A stretch of 48,518 nucleotides of DNA, taken from the NCBI GenBank assembly GCA_949123685.1, contig CASBHZ010000015.1, positions 1 to 48,518 on the forward strand, in the 5' to 3' direction. This DNA comes from an uncultured Bacteroidales bacterium (GTDB lineage: Bacteria; Bacteroidota; Bacteroidia; Bacteroidales; Muribaculaceae). A program made the position numbers and the translations under genes. Shown here piece after piece: positions 28,128 through 37,000 of this stretch (position 1 is the stretch's first letter; each line of letters begins with the position of its first letter). The notes beneath the pieces are model-generated. The model did not search any database. It saw only the letters and a program-made list of their open reading frames with translations, and was not told where the DNA came from.

Positions 28128-30341
28128 ATGAACTGCAGATCCATAACTTTACTATTTGCGACAATAATATCACTTGTCTCTTATCACAATGTAAATGCCG
28201 AAACGATAAAAATAGATACAGGCAACTCTTCCCTCGTGCTTGAAGCCAACAAAGGCAAAAAGCTTCGTCACGTATATTATGGCGGTAAGATTTCAGATAA
28301 TGACGTCAGCGGACTCAGACCAGCTCTCGGCAAGGTTTACACAGCTTATCCCGACTATGGGATGATAACAATTCCCGAAACAGCCATAGCGATGGTTCAC
28401 GGTGACGGCAACATGACTCTCGACCTTGTAGTAGAAAGCACATCTTCAAGAAAGGAAGATGGAGCTGACATTACATCCATAACTCTCAAAGATACGCATT
28501 ATCCTGTTTATGTTACAGTTAATTATAAGACTTGGCAAAACGAGAATGTGATGGAAACATGGACAGAGATAAGAAATAATGAGAAAGCTCCTGTAACACT
28601 AACACGCTTCGCTTCCGGCTATCTTCCGATCCGTAATGGAGACGTATGGCTATCGTCACTTCATGGAGCGTGGGGCAACGAGACCAAACTTACGGAAGAA
28701 CCGTTGACTCGCGGCATGAAAGTAATAAAGAGCCATGAAGGAATACGTAATTCTCGCTTTGATCACGCCGAAGTAATGTTCTCCCTTGACGGTAAACCCA
28801 ATGAAGATTCAGGAAGAGTGATCGGAGCCGCATTGTGCTATGGAGGGAATTATAAACTGCGCATTGATACAGATGAATCAGACAGCCACCATTTTTTCGC
28901 GGGCATTAATGAAGAAGATTCACATTATGAACTTGGCAAGGGAGAAACATTTATAACTCCTGCGCTCGCCTTGACATGGAGCGACGAGGGTCTCGGAGGA
29001 GCAAGCCGTAGCTTCCATAAATGGGGACGCAACCATCGTCTGGCTCATGGCAACACTCCACGCAAGGTGCTATTAAATTCTTGGGAAGGAGTCTATTTCG
29101 ACATCAACGAGAAAGGTATGGGCAATATGATGAAGAACATTGCCGATATGGGGGGTGAGCTTTTCGTAATGGACGACGGATGGTTTGGTGTAGAATACCC
29201 GCGCAATAACGATTCTGCCGGACTTGGCGACTGGACTGTGGATACCCGTAAATTACCGGCAGGAATCCAGGGACTGATCAATGAAGCCAAAAAGAATGGT
29301 ATAAAGTTCGGAATATGGATCGAACCGGAAATGATAAACTCCAAAAGCAAACTATTCGAAAAGCATCCCGAATATATTATTAAGCCTGCTAACCGGACTG
29401 CAAAGTTCGGTCGTGGCAAGACACAGCTTATCCTCGACATGTCAAATCCCAAAGTTCAGGATATAGTCTTCAATATCGTGGACACCCTAATGACCAAATA
29501 CCCGGAAATAGACTACATAAAATGGGATGCCAATATGGATGTTGAGAACCATGGCTCACAATACCTGCCGGCTGACCGCCAGAGCCACCTCTATATCGAT
29601 TATCATAAAGGGCTTAATAAGACCCTTGATAGAATACGCAAGAAGTATCCGGATGTGACAATACAGGCATGTGCTTCGGGTGGAGGACGCGTGAACTATG
29701 GCATACTTCCTTGGTTTGACGAATTTTGGACATCAGACAACACCGATGCCTTACAACGTGTATATATGCAATGGGGAACATCATATTTCTTCCCCGCAAT
29801 AGCAATGGGATCACATATCAGTGCGTCTCCCAATCATCAGACACAGCGCAGAATACCTATAAAATATCGTACTGACGTTGCGATGAGTGGACGTCTTGGT
29901 TTGGAGATACAGCCAGACGACATGACAGCAGAAGAGAAAGAACAGACTAAGAAAGCTATTGCCGAATACAAAGAGATACGTCCCGTAGTTCAGTTCGGAG
30001 ATTTATATCGCCTGCTGTCTCCATATGAAGAAAAAGGCGCGGCATCGCTGATGTATGTAGCTCCTGAAAAAGACAGAGCTGTATTCTATTGGTGGAAAAC
30101 ACGTGCATTCCGCAATGAGATCCTTCCGCGTGTTACAATGAAAGGACTTGATCCCGACAAGAGATATGTCATTCGAGAATTAAACCGGATAGACACTAAA
30201 CCTCTCTCATTTGAAGGAAAAACCTACACAGGAAAGTTCCTCATGGAAAATGGACTGGAAATACCCGTCAACCATAAAGTGGCAAAGAATGGTGAAACAG
30301 ACTGGTCAAGCAGAGTCCTTCTTTTGACAAGTGAAAATTAG
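28128..30341 (+). CDS. secreted GH36 alpha-galactosidase
   Basis: A signal peptide (about residues 1-24, ending NVNA) sends this 737-residue enzyme to the periplasm or beyond. It is a GH36 clan-D hydrolase: beta-sandwich N-terminal domain, then a catalytic barrel with DDGWFG, GIWIEPEMIN, the nucleophile in YIKWDANMD, CASGGGRVNYG and the acid/base in SDNTDALQR. It would remove terminal alpha-galactose. It is 87 nt after the HAD phosphatase gene and on the same strand, and no SusCD pair for raffinose-type sugars is next to it. Confidence 0.9.
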   Translation: MNCRSITLLFATIISLVSYHNVNAETIKIDTGNSSLVLEANKGKKLRHVYYGGKISDNDVSGLRPALGKVYTAYPDYGMITIPETAIAMVHGDGNMTLDLVVESTSSRKEDGADITSITLKDTHYPVYVTVNYKTWQNENVMETWTEIRNNEKAPVTLTRFASGYLPIRNGDVWLSSLHGAWGNETKLTEEPLTRGMKVIKSHEGIRNSRFDHAEVMFSLDGKPNEDSGRVIGAALCYGGNYKLRIDTDESDSHHFFAGINEEDSHYELGKGETFITPALALTWSDEGLGGASRSFHKWGRNHRLAHGNTPRKVLLNSWEGVYFDINEKGMGNMMKNIADMGGELFVMDDGWFGVEYPRNNDSAGLGDWTVDTRKLPAGIQGLINEAKKNGIKFGIWIEPEMINSKSKLFEKHPEYIIKPANRTAKFGRGKTQLILDMSNPKVQDIVFNIVDTLMTKYPEIDYIKWDANMDVENHGSQYLPADRQSHLYIDYHKGLNKTLDRIRKKYPDVTIQACASGGGRVNYGILPWFDEFWTSDNTDALQRVYMQWGTSYFFPAIAMGSHISASPNHQTQRRIPIKYRTDVAMSGRLGLEIQPDDMTAEEKEQTKKAIAEYKEIRPVVQFGDLYRLLSPYEEKGAASLMYVAPEKDRAVFYWWKTRAFRNEILPRVTMKGLDPDKRYVIRELNRIDTKPLSFEGKTYTGKFLMENGLEIPVNHKVAKNGETDWSSRVLLLTSEN

Positions 30342-30345
30342 AATT

Positions 30346-30365
30346 GAAGTTGTTTAAACAACTTC
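30346..30365. repeat. 20-bp perfect palindrome with GTTTAAAC core
   Basis: GAAGTTGTTTAAACAACTTC fills almost all of the 25-nt gap between two convergent genes. Identical copy at 31029; variants at 9403 and 39833. It may act as a compact bidirectional terminator (7-bp stem, 6-nt loop). Confidence 0.85.
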
Positions 30366-30366
30366 A

Positions 30367-30963
30367 TTAATTAAAAGAAGGATCAGAAGGCACTATAAGC
30401 CAGCTGCGATACTTCTCTCCAAGACGCTCCACTTCCCTTCTCCAATACACATCTTCAGCCCCGGTCAGAATATCAGTCTGTGCGGGGTTTGCATTTAACG
30501 CCCATGTATTCTTTAATATTTCAGATGTCAGCTGCCCCCTGCCCCATCCGCTGTAACCAAGAAAAAACCTAAGGCAACCCTCAATATCCGGATTATTATT
30601 TACATAATCTATTACGTCATCAAGTTTTCCACCAACATATATGCCTTTTGCCACCTCCACTGATCCGTTGAATATATCACCCATCGTATGGAGCATGAAC
30701 AGCCTGTCGGATTCTACAGGACCGCCACTGTACACTCTCACCTGTGCCCCCGCACGCCATTCGGGGAATATATCCTGCAACGTGACCGGTGTCTGTTTAT
30801 TTAATGTCAATCCAATATGACCTTCGTTCCGATCCTCGTCAAGAAGCATGATGACACTCCTTTTAAAATATGGCTCATCAAGAAGAGGCTCCGCAATCAA
30901 AAGGTCTCCACTTTGGGGATTAATTATTGTAGGATCCTTATATATAATTGATTCCAAATCCAT
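30367..30963 (-). CDS. YqgE/AlgH family protein (UPF0301)
   Basis: The protein has 198 residues with family blocks GDLLIAEPLLDEPYFKRSVI, GHIGLTLNK, VYSGGPVESDRLFMLHT, GIYVGGKLDD, RFFLGYSGWGRGQL and a C-terminal YWRREVERLGEKYRSW. The family is widespread and its role is not established; AlgH was linked to alginate regulation in Pseudomonas. It is a single gene between two copies of the 20-bp palindrome. Confidence 0.9.
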   Translation of the reverse strand: MDLESIIYKDPTIINPQSGDLLIAEPLLDEPYFKRSVIMLLDEDRNEGHIGLTLNKQTPVTLQDIFPEWRAGAQVRVYSGGPVESDRLFMLHTMGDIFNGSVEVAKGIYVGGKLDDVIDYVNNNPDIEGCLRFFLGYSGWGRGQLTSEILKNTWALNANPAQTDILTGAEDVYWRREVERLGEKYRSWLIVPSDPSFN

Positions 30964-31028
30964 AAAATATCAGTTTACAAGCTATTAATAAGAAGGTTGA
31001 GTAGAACCTTTAAAGATTTCAACATATT

Positions 31029-31048
31029 GAAGTTGTTTAAACAACTTC
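31029..31048. repeat. 20-bp perfect palindrome with GTTTAAAC core (second copy)
   Basis: This is identical to the copy at 30346 and lies between the yqgE start and the promoter of the GntR-controlled ABC operon. The two copies flank the yqgE gene. Confidence 0.85.
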
Positions 31049-31120
31049 ATTGGTAATATCCTTCCGTATACCATGATAACATATGCAATGAAAAAAATAT
31101 TTTAAATTTTTGATAAAATA

Positions 31121-31152
31121 TTTGGTAGTTTAAAATTATTGTCATACTTTTG
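31121..31152 (+). promoter_or_regulatory. promoter of the ABC exporter/GntR operon
   Basis: TTTG (31121-31124), 20 nt and TACTTTTG (31145-31152) are a full consensus match. The expected start point falls in the operator that follows. Confidence 0.8.
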
Positions 31153-31153
31153 C

Positions 31154-31177
31154 AGTGTACTAATAAACTAATACACT
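31154..31177. promoter_or_regulatory. YtrA-type GntR operator
   Basis: AGTGTACTA and TAATACACT are inverted half-sites (one mismatch) with 6 nt between them. The outer AGTGTA/TACACT matches sites I recall for YtrA-subfamily GntR repressors. It sits at the transcription start, and the operon encodes such a regulator, so autorepression is likely. Confidence 0.65.
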
Positions 31178-31190
31178 AATAAACTATAAT

Positions 31191-32039
31191 ATGTTAGACA
31201 TTAAAAACTGCACATTCAACTACAGACACAGAGGGGAACCGACAATCGACAATTTCTCTCTTAAGCTTGAAGAAGGAGGTGTCTATGGACTTCTCGGTTC
31301 CAACGGTGCGGGAAAATCGACTCTGCTCCAATTAATATGCGGTCTGCTAACTCCCGTATCGGGTGAAATAACACTTGACGGAATAAACACGAGACTTCGC
31401 CGCCCATCAACCCTTGAACAAATCTTTATTGTTCCGGAAGAAATCGAACTTCCTCCTTTGAAACTTGACACATTCATCAAGCTAAACGGAGCTTTGTACC
31501 CTAAATTCTCCAAAGAGGACATGTATCACCATCTTGACACATTCGGACTCCAAAGAGATGTCAGACTTGACAAACTTTCAATGGGACAGAAAAAGAAAGC
31601 TGCACTGGCATTCGCAATGGCATGCAATACAAAAATACTACTTATGGACGAGCCAACAAACGGTCTTGACATTCCTGCAAAAAGCGCATTCCGTAAATTT
31701 ATAATCGAATCCATGAGCGATGAACGAATCTTTGTAATATCCACACATCAGGTAAGGGACGTAAGCCAGATTCTTGATCACGTATTGATAATGGATAAAC
31801 AAAAAGTTCTTCTTGACCGCACTTGCGCTGAAATACAGGAAAAAATGAAATTTTTGGAAACTTCTGACAATAACATCATCCAGAATGCATTATATGCCAT
31901 AAAAGGACTTGGAGGAGCATCCGTGATACTTCCCAATATGGATGGAGAAGATTCGGAAATGAACCTTGAATTGCTTTTCGATTTCGCAATATCCAACCCA
32001 CAAAAATTAAACTCTATCTTTCAACCTGAACAGTATTAA
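31191..32039 (+). CDS. ABC transporter ATP-binding protein (YtrB-like)
   Basis: This 282-residue ATPase has Walker A GSNGAGKST, signature LSMGQKKK, Walker B ILLMDEPTNGLD and the switch His in ISTHQVRD. The C-terminal 60 residues form a small family-variable tail. The operon continues with a permease, a YtrA-type GntR repressor and a tiny membrane protein, an arrangement known for YtrABC-like exporters that respond to cell-envelope stress. The transported compound is unknown. Confidence 0.85.
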   Translation: MLDIKNCTFNYRHRGEPTIDNFSLKLEEGGVYGLLGSNGAGKSTLLQLICGLLTPVSGEITLDGINTRLRRPSTLEQIFIVPEEIELPPLKLDTFIKLNGALYPKFSKEDMYHHLDTFGLQRDVRLDKLSMGQKKKAALAFAMACNTKILLMDEPTNGLDIPAKSAFRKFIIESMSDERIFVISTHQVRDVSQILDHVLIMDKQKVLLDRTCAEIQEKMKFLETSDNNIIQNALYAIKGLGGASVILPNMDGEDSEMNLELLFDFAISNPQKLNSIFQPEQY

Positions 32040-32061
32040 CCCATAAACATTTAATTCACCA

Positions 32062-32919
32062 ATGAATCACGATACATTTTCACCTCAACGTTTCGGCTTG
32101 TATGTAAGACAATATGCCGGAGAGAACTGGAAAAAGCTTACCCAAATGGCGGCAACAATAATAGGAATAATGATAATCATGGCGGCAATCATGCCTGTCA
32201 TCAATGGCGCATACAGATTTCCATCCCTCGAACATGATGCCATGTGGGATAAAGAGACCTCCATGTTCTGGGCGGTATTAGACCTATTCATCATCGTGGC
32301 TGCCGGAACAATGTTCGTTTCCATGGGAAGCAAGGCAGGACGCATATCAGTATTATCGACACCTGCATCAAATCTGGAAAAGTTCCTAACATGCTTCCTC
32401 TTTTACGGCGTGGCAGTTTATATATTATTCTTTGCCGGTATGATCATTGCAGATTATCTTCGAGTCTGGACAGCTCCTCTCTATGCCTCGGAAGGCACCA
32501 AAATCGAGCCGCTACCACTAAGCTATTTTTTCTCGTTCGGATATAAAAACGACTACATGGCTATAGCGGGCAACCATGGCGACAAAATAATAAAGCTAAT
32601 GCATCTCTTTGCCTTTTCAAGCCTACTCATATTACAGAGTTTTTTCGCATTGGCATCAACTATATGGCCGAAAAACGGAAGACTTAGGGGAGCACTCTCC
32701 GGAATATGCATATTTATAGGAATTTGCATCCTCATGTCTATTTCCTTCAAGATAATGATGTCTTCCGGAAGTTTTAACCCGATAAAATATGATTTTAGAA
32801 ACATTGATGATGATATGTTCATAACCGTCGGATATATAGTGTCCATTGCAATTACAATAGGCACATACCTGCTCGCCTATTTGCGATTTAAAGAGATGGA
32901 GTCTATTGAACGCTGGTAA
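32062..32919 (+). CDS. ABC transporter permease, six-helix type
   Basis: The protein has 285 residues with about six membrane segments, including residues 33-52, 72-90, 115-135, 180-200, 215-235 and 255-275 approximately. It has no ATPase motifs and no signal peptide. It follows the ATPase by 22 nt and pairs with it as the membrane part of an exporter. Sequence similarity to a named permease was not recognised; the call rests on topology and position. Confidence 0.75.
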   Translation: MNHDTFSPQRFGLYVRQYAGENWKKLTQMAATIIGIMIIMAAIMPVINGAYRFPSLEHDAMWDKETSMFWAVLDLFIIVAAGTMFVSMGSKAGRISVLSTPASNLEKFLTCFLFYGVAVYILFFAGMIIADYLRVWTAPLYASEGTKIEPLPLSYFFSFGYKNDYMAIAGNHGDKIIKLMHLFAFSSLLILQSFFALASTIWPKNGRLRGALSGICIFIGICILMSISFKIMMSSGSFNPIKYDFRNIDDDMFITVGYIVSIAITIGTYLLAYLRFKEMESIERW

Positions 32920-32936
32920 AAACAGATACACGGAAA

Positions 32937-33329
32937 ATGATATTTGAAGAAAATAATAAAGCGATCTATCTCCAGATTGTTGACCGCATAAGCGATGACA
33001 TAATGCAAGGCAAATATGACTCTGACTGCCGCATCCCTTCCGTGCGTGAATATGCGGCATCCGTTGAGGTCAATGCCAACACAGTCATGAGGTCTTACGA
33101 ACGGCTTACAGCAAAAGGTTTGATATTCAACAAGCGGGGAATCGGTTTCTTCGTTACGCCGGATGCAAAAGAAAAAATCATTGCTGAAAAAAGCGAAGAC
33201 CTGATGAAGCGCCAACTCCCTCCCCTTTTCAACCTGATGGAACATTTGGGAATCACTCCCGACGATCTCAGAGATGCATATGCAAACCACATCGCATCGA
33301 ATAAAGATCAGGGAAACCGCATCATATAA
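32937..33329 (+). CDS. GntR-family regulator, YtrA subfamily
   Basis: This short GntR repressor of 130 residues has an N-terminal winged helix (AIYLQIVDRISDDIMQGKY, RIPSVREYAASVEVNANTVMRSYERL, GIGFFVT) and only a short helical tail, the hallmark of the YtrA subfamily. It is encoded 17 nt after the permease. It probably binds the operator at 31154-31177 and represses its own operon. Confidence 0.88.
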   Translation: MIFEENNKAIYLQIVDRISDDIMQGKYDSDCRIPSVREYAASVEVNANTVMRSYERLTAKGLIFNKRGIGFFVTPDAKEKIIAEKSEDLMKRQLPPLFNLMEHLGITPDDLRDAYANHIASNKDQGNRII

Positions 33330-33351
33330 TAACATAAAATAACAATAAATT

Positions 33352-33450
33352 ATGAAATTCAAAACATCGACATATATTATTTTAGGAATTCTCGCAATTC
33401 TTGCTATCTTTGCCTTACTTTTCCCTTTCATTATGTTTGGGGAAGCATAA
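33352..33450 (+). CDS. tiny single-span membrane protein
   Basis: This 32-residue ORF follows the GntR gene by 22 nt: MKFKTSTY, then a hydrophobic helix of about 20 residues (IILGILAILAIFALLF) and a short tail ending FGEA. A clean ATG and a location at the operon end support it. It may modulate the ABC exporter. No homologue was recognised. Confidence 0.5.
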   Translation: MKFKTSTYIILGILAILAIFALLFPFIMFGEA

Positions 33451-33463
33451 TATCAAGGTTCAT

Positions 33464-33649
33464 TAAGTAAGTAATAAAAATTAATGCACATATAAAACGC
33501 AGTTATTTTTTAGATGTTTTTGCCGCGTAATAAAGGAGCATATAGGCATATGCGACTGAATTACAAGGTAAAAACAGCCAAAAAGAACAAGTTTTATAGT
33601 GCAAGATCTCATTACTTACATATATCGGTTAATTTTTATTACTTACTTA
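33464..33649. repeat. 21-bp perfect inverted repeat pair, candidate invertible element
   Basis: The arms 33464-33484 and 33629-33649 are perfect inverted copies (core AAGTAAGTAATAAAAATT) separated by 144 bp. The right arm ends 13 nt before the ATG of the efflux operon. Arm length, spacing and place resemble invertible promoters of gut Bacteroidales. No recombinase gene is present in the window. A simple operator or a long hairpin is the alternative. Confidence 0.5.
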
Positions 33650-33662
33650 TTACATTATAGAG

Positions 33663-34397
33663 ATGATAAAACTGACAGATGTAAATAAAACATATACCGG
33701 AGCCGTGCCCCTACATGTGCTAAAGGGTATAAACATGACAATCGAAAAGGGGGAACTCGTATCAATAATGGGAGCCTCCGGATCAGGAAAGTCAACACTG
33801 CTAAATATCCTCGGCATCCTCGATAATTACGATTCAGGGGAATACTATCTCGATGGAACGCTGATAAAGAATCTTGGCGAGAATAAGGCAGCAGACTATC
33901 GTAACCGGATGATAGGTTTCGTGTTTCAGTCATTCAACCTTATCAATTACAAGAATGCGATGGAAAATGTGGCTCTTCCTCTGTTCTACCAGGGTGTCCC
34001 GCGAAGAAAACGGAACCGACTCGCCATGGAGCAACTTGAACGTATGGGACTCGCCGACCGTGCGCACCATCTTCCGGGAGAGATGTCTGGCGGTCAGAAG
34101 CAGAGGGTGGCAATCGCAAGGGCAATGATCACGAACCCTTCAATCATCCTTGCCGATGAGCCAACGGGCGCACTTGACAGCAAAACATCTCGGGATGTAA
34201 TGGAGATTTTCCGTAAATTAAACACAGATGAAGGCAAAACTATAGTCATAGTGACACATGATCCCGGAGTTGCCGACCAGACAGACAGGCTGATCCGTAT
34301 TTCCGACGGAATAATTATGCCAGACAGCTCTCTATGCCCGGCAACTCCAACTCCTGTCGAAGATAAACCTATAAGTATCGACCATCACCATGTTTGA
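33663..34397 (+). CDS. MacB/LolD-type ABC transporter ATPase
   Basis: The 244-residue ATPase shows Walker A GASGSGKST, Q-loop VFQSFNLI, signature MSGGQKQRVAIARAM, Walker B IILADEPTGALD and the switch His in VTHDPG. It belongs to the MacB/LolD group that powers export from the inner membrane or periplasm without moving substrate through the membrane. Its end overlaps the next gene by 8 nt. It opens a five-gene efflux operon, 13 nt after the inverted-repeat arm. Confidence 0.92.
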   Translation: MIKLTDVNKTYTGAVPLHVLKGINMTIEKGELVSIMGASGSGKSTLLNILGILDNYDSGEYYLDGTLIKNLGENKAADYRNRMIGFVFQSFNLINYKNAMENVALPLFYQGVPRRKRNRLAMEQLERMGLADRAHHLPGEMSGGQKQRVAIARAMITNPSIILADEPTGALDSKTSRDVMEIFRKLNTDEGKTIVIVTHDPGVADQTDRLIRISDGIIMPDSSLCPATPTPVEDKPISIDHHHV

Positions 34398-35613
34398 TTT
34401 TTTTCGCGAAATATCGCAGACACTTAGTCACAATAAAGTAAGGACAGCATTGACAGGCATAGCCGTGACATGGGGCATATTCATGTTGATAGTCCTGTTA
34501 AGCATGGCACGCGGTGTCACCAATAACTTCAATGAAAGGATGGTGTCACGCAACAACGCCCGCCTTATGGTATGGAGCGGAACCACATCCATCCCATATA
34601 ATGGCAACCGCGAGGGAAGACGCATCCGTATGAAGGACAACGACCTCCGCAGTGTACCGGAAAAGACCCCTACATATGTAGAAGAAGTTACGTCACAAAT
34701 CTCCGGTGGAGAAAAGATGACTTCAGCTAAAGCCCGTATAAGCCAGTCATACACAGGGGTCTATCCCAGAGAAGTTGCCAATGGCAATATGGGTGAAATT
34801 ATCAAGGGGCGCTTCATATCCGATCGCGATATGGAAACGAAAGCTAAAGTTATGGTAATTCCGCAACATTATGCCAAGCAGCTGTTCCCACCCGAAGGTA
34901 AAGACGCTTTAGGCTCCAGAATCAACTGCAACGGACTTTCATTTCTCGTCATCGGCATATATGACAGCCCGTGGAACAAGGATATTTATATCCCTTTCAC
35001 CACAGCCCGAATGATGGCTTCCGACAAAGAAGATCTTCGCACCCTGTCAATAAACCTTAAGAACGTTCACACTGAGCAAGAAGGACTTGATGCTGAAAAT
35101 GCAGTGCGCAATACACTTGCTTCGAATCACAATTTCGACCCCAAGGATGAAAACGCAGTGTATATATATAATTACCTCACGAGTGCGCTCTCAAGTAAAA
35201 AAGCCCTCGGCATTCTTGACACCTGCGTATGGGTTCTCGGAATCCTCACCCTCCTCACCGGCATAGTCGGCATTAGTAACATCATGTTCGTGACGGTGCG
35301 CGAACGCACCCATGAGATCGGCATTCGCCGTGCCATAGGGGCAAGACCGCTGCAGATCTTAAGTCAGGTAATAGTAGAATCCGTATCCATCACTGTAATT
35401 TTCGGATATATCGGAATTGTGCTTGGCACGATAGTGACTCAGATAATCGCCAAGATAATAGGTGATGACGGACCTCTGCTCAATCCTACAGTCAGTCTTT
35501 CTATTGCATTGGAAGTTACAGCCGTGTTGGTAATAGCAGGAGCCTTGGCAGGATTATTTCCCGCATTAAAGGCATTGAAAGTGAAACCGGTTGAAGCATT
35601 GCGAGATGAATGA
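34390..35613 (+). CDS. MacB-like ABC permease, first of two
   Basis: This 407-residue permease has the MacB fold: one N-terminal membrane helix (about 20-42), a large periplasmic domain (about 45-270) and three C-terminal helices. The FtsX-type motif RERTHEIGIRRAIGA lies between helices, and the end reads FPALKALKVKPVEALRDE, also typical. Having two unequal permeases with one ATPase suggests a heterodimeric pump. Confidence 0.9.
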   Translation: MFDFFREISQTLSHNKVRTALTGIAVTWGIFMLIVLLSMARGVTNNFNERMVSRNNARLMVWSGTTSIPYNGNREGRRIRMKDNDLRSVPEKTPTYVEEVTSQISGGEKMTSAKARISQSYTGVYPREVANGNMGEIIKGRFISDRDMETKAKVMVIPQHYAKQLFPPEGKDALGSRINCNGLSFLVIGIYDSPWNKDIYIPFTTARMMASDKEDLRTLSINLKNVHTEQEGLDAENAVRNTLASNHNFDPKDENAVYIYNYLTSALSSKKALGILDTCVWVLGILTLLTGIVGISNIMFVTVRERTHEIGIRRAIGARPLQILSQVIVESVSITVIFGYIGIVLGTIVTQIIAKIIGDDGPLLNPTVSLSIALEVTAVLVIAGALAGLFPALKALKVKPVEALRDE

Positions 35614-35671
35614 ACATAATACAATGGTGCTTAAGTTATTATTAAACATCTGAAGTCCAAAGCCTATAAAC

Positions 35672-36928
35672 ATGAAACTAACCATATTCGACAAAGAAAA
35701 CTGGAAAGAAATAGGAGCCACTCTCGCCCGCAACAAGACACGGACATTTCTCACCGGTTTCGGAATTTTCTGGGGTGTTGCCATGCTCGCGATGCTGATG
35801 TGTGGTGCTACTGGCGGAGAAGACTTGCTCAAACGCAATTTCGCGGGATTTGCCACAAATAGCGGTGGAATGGTGCCAAACCAGACCACTATCCCATATC
35901 ATGGCTACCAAAAAGGGAGGGGATGGCAAATTGACATGACAGACGTTGAAATGCTTAGGGAATCATTCCCTGAGCTTAAATCCATAATCCCGACATTTCA
36001 AAAATGGAACTCATCATTCAAGTTCGGAAAGAACTCGTTTTCAGGTCAGTTGATCGGTGCCGGACCGGATTATATGACAATGCAGAGTCCAAAATTCTAT
36101 AACGGCAGATTCATCAATGAAGCTGACGAAAGTGCGGAACGGCGCGTAGCTGTGATCGGGAAAAAAGTTGCTGCACAGCTATTTCCCAATATTGGAGATC
36201 CTACCGGTAAAACAATTGATGTCAACGGAGGTGCATACTCCGTAATTGGAATAATCGGAGATAATTCACAGATGCGACTGAACGGCAGCCTTGACGAGAG
36301 CGTTGTGGTGCCTGCATCCACATTCCGCAGGGCAAACGGCTACGGAGATAAAGTTGATTTCCTAATGATGGTTGCAAAAGACAACGTTGACTTGTCTGAA
36401 GTAATACCCCGCATGCGACGCATATTATATCGCCGACACGATATACACCCCAACGATGAAGGAGCCATGTGGGCTATAAACATAGCAGAGAATTTTCAAC
36501 AGATCGACACCCTGTTCACAGGGATAGACCTCTTGGCATTATTCATCGGTATCTCAACGCTCCTTGCAGGAATCATAGGCATTGGAAATATCATGTGGGT
36601 AATAGTTAAAGAACGCACCCAAGAAATCGGAATCCGGCGTGCCATAGGAGCAAAACCTCGCGACATAATAGTGCAGGTGCTGAGCGAAGGGGCGGCACTG
36701 ACATTAATCTCCGGATTGGCAGGACTTTGTCTCGCCGCCCTGATCTTGGGAGTGCTCCAGAGCCTTAATAACCCGCCCGATGCTGCATCTGAAGTGCACT
36801 TCCAGATGAGTTTCTCCAGGGCAGTTTCAATTCTCTCCACATTTATAATATTAGGTATTCTTGCAGGATTGATACCGTCAATAAAAGCAATGAAAATCAA
36901 ACCGATCGAAGCAATAAATTCTAAATAA
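35672..36928 (+). CDS. MacB-like ABC permease, second of two
   Basis: The 418-residue permease has the same topology as its neighbour: N-terminal helix (GFGIFWGVAMLAMLM), periplasmic MacB domain, and three C-terminal helices with KERTQEIGIRRAIGAKP and IPSIKAMKIKPIEAI. Similarity to the upstream permease is clear in these blocks but the periplasmic parts have diverged. It is followed after 72 nt by the membrane fusion protein gene. Confidence 0.9.
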   Translation: MKLTIFDKENWKEIGATLARNKTRTFLTGFGIFWGVAMLAMLMCGATGGEDLLKRNFAGFATNSGGMVPNQTTIPYHGYQKGRGWQIDMTDVEMLRESFPELKSIIPTFQKWNSSFKFGKNSFSGQLIGAGPDYMTMQSPKFYNGRFINEADESAERRVAVIGKKVAAQLFPNIGDPTGKTIDVNGGAYSVIGIIGDNSQMRLNGSLDESVVVPASTFRRANGYGDKVDFLMMVAKDNVDLSEVIPRMRRILYRRHDIHPNDEGAMWAINIAENFQQIDTLFTGIDLLALFIGISTLLAGIIGIGNIMWVIVKERTQEIGIRRAIGAKPRDIIVQVLSEGAALTLISGLAGLCLAALILGVLQSLNNPPDAASEVHFQMSFSRAVSILSTFIILGILAGLIPSIKAMKIKPIEAINSK

Positions 36929-37000
36929 GAAGGAGCTTGGGTTTCTTTTTGAACCCGCTCCGTTACCTCCACTAAATTGAAAATTATAAACTAAAGACAT

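Noticed and set aside
33485..33628. A clear forward promoter inside the inverted-repeat spacer
   Set aside because: No TTTG-N19/21-TAnnTTTG match in the forward direction; the reverse one is imperfect, with a 17-nt spacing.
36932..36961. Terminator between the second permease and the adaptor gene
   Set aside because: The hairpin (GGAGC..GCTCC with inner GGGTT..AACCC) has no T-run after it and lies inside an operon; it may affect mRNA processing only.
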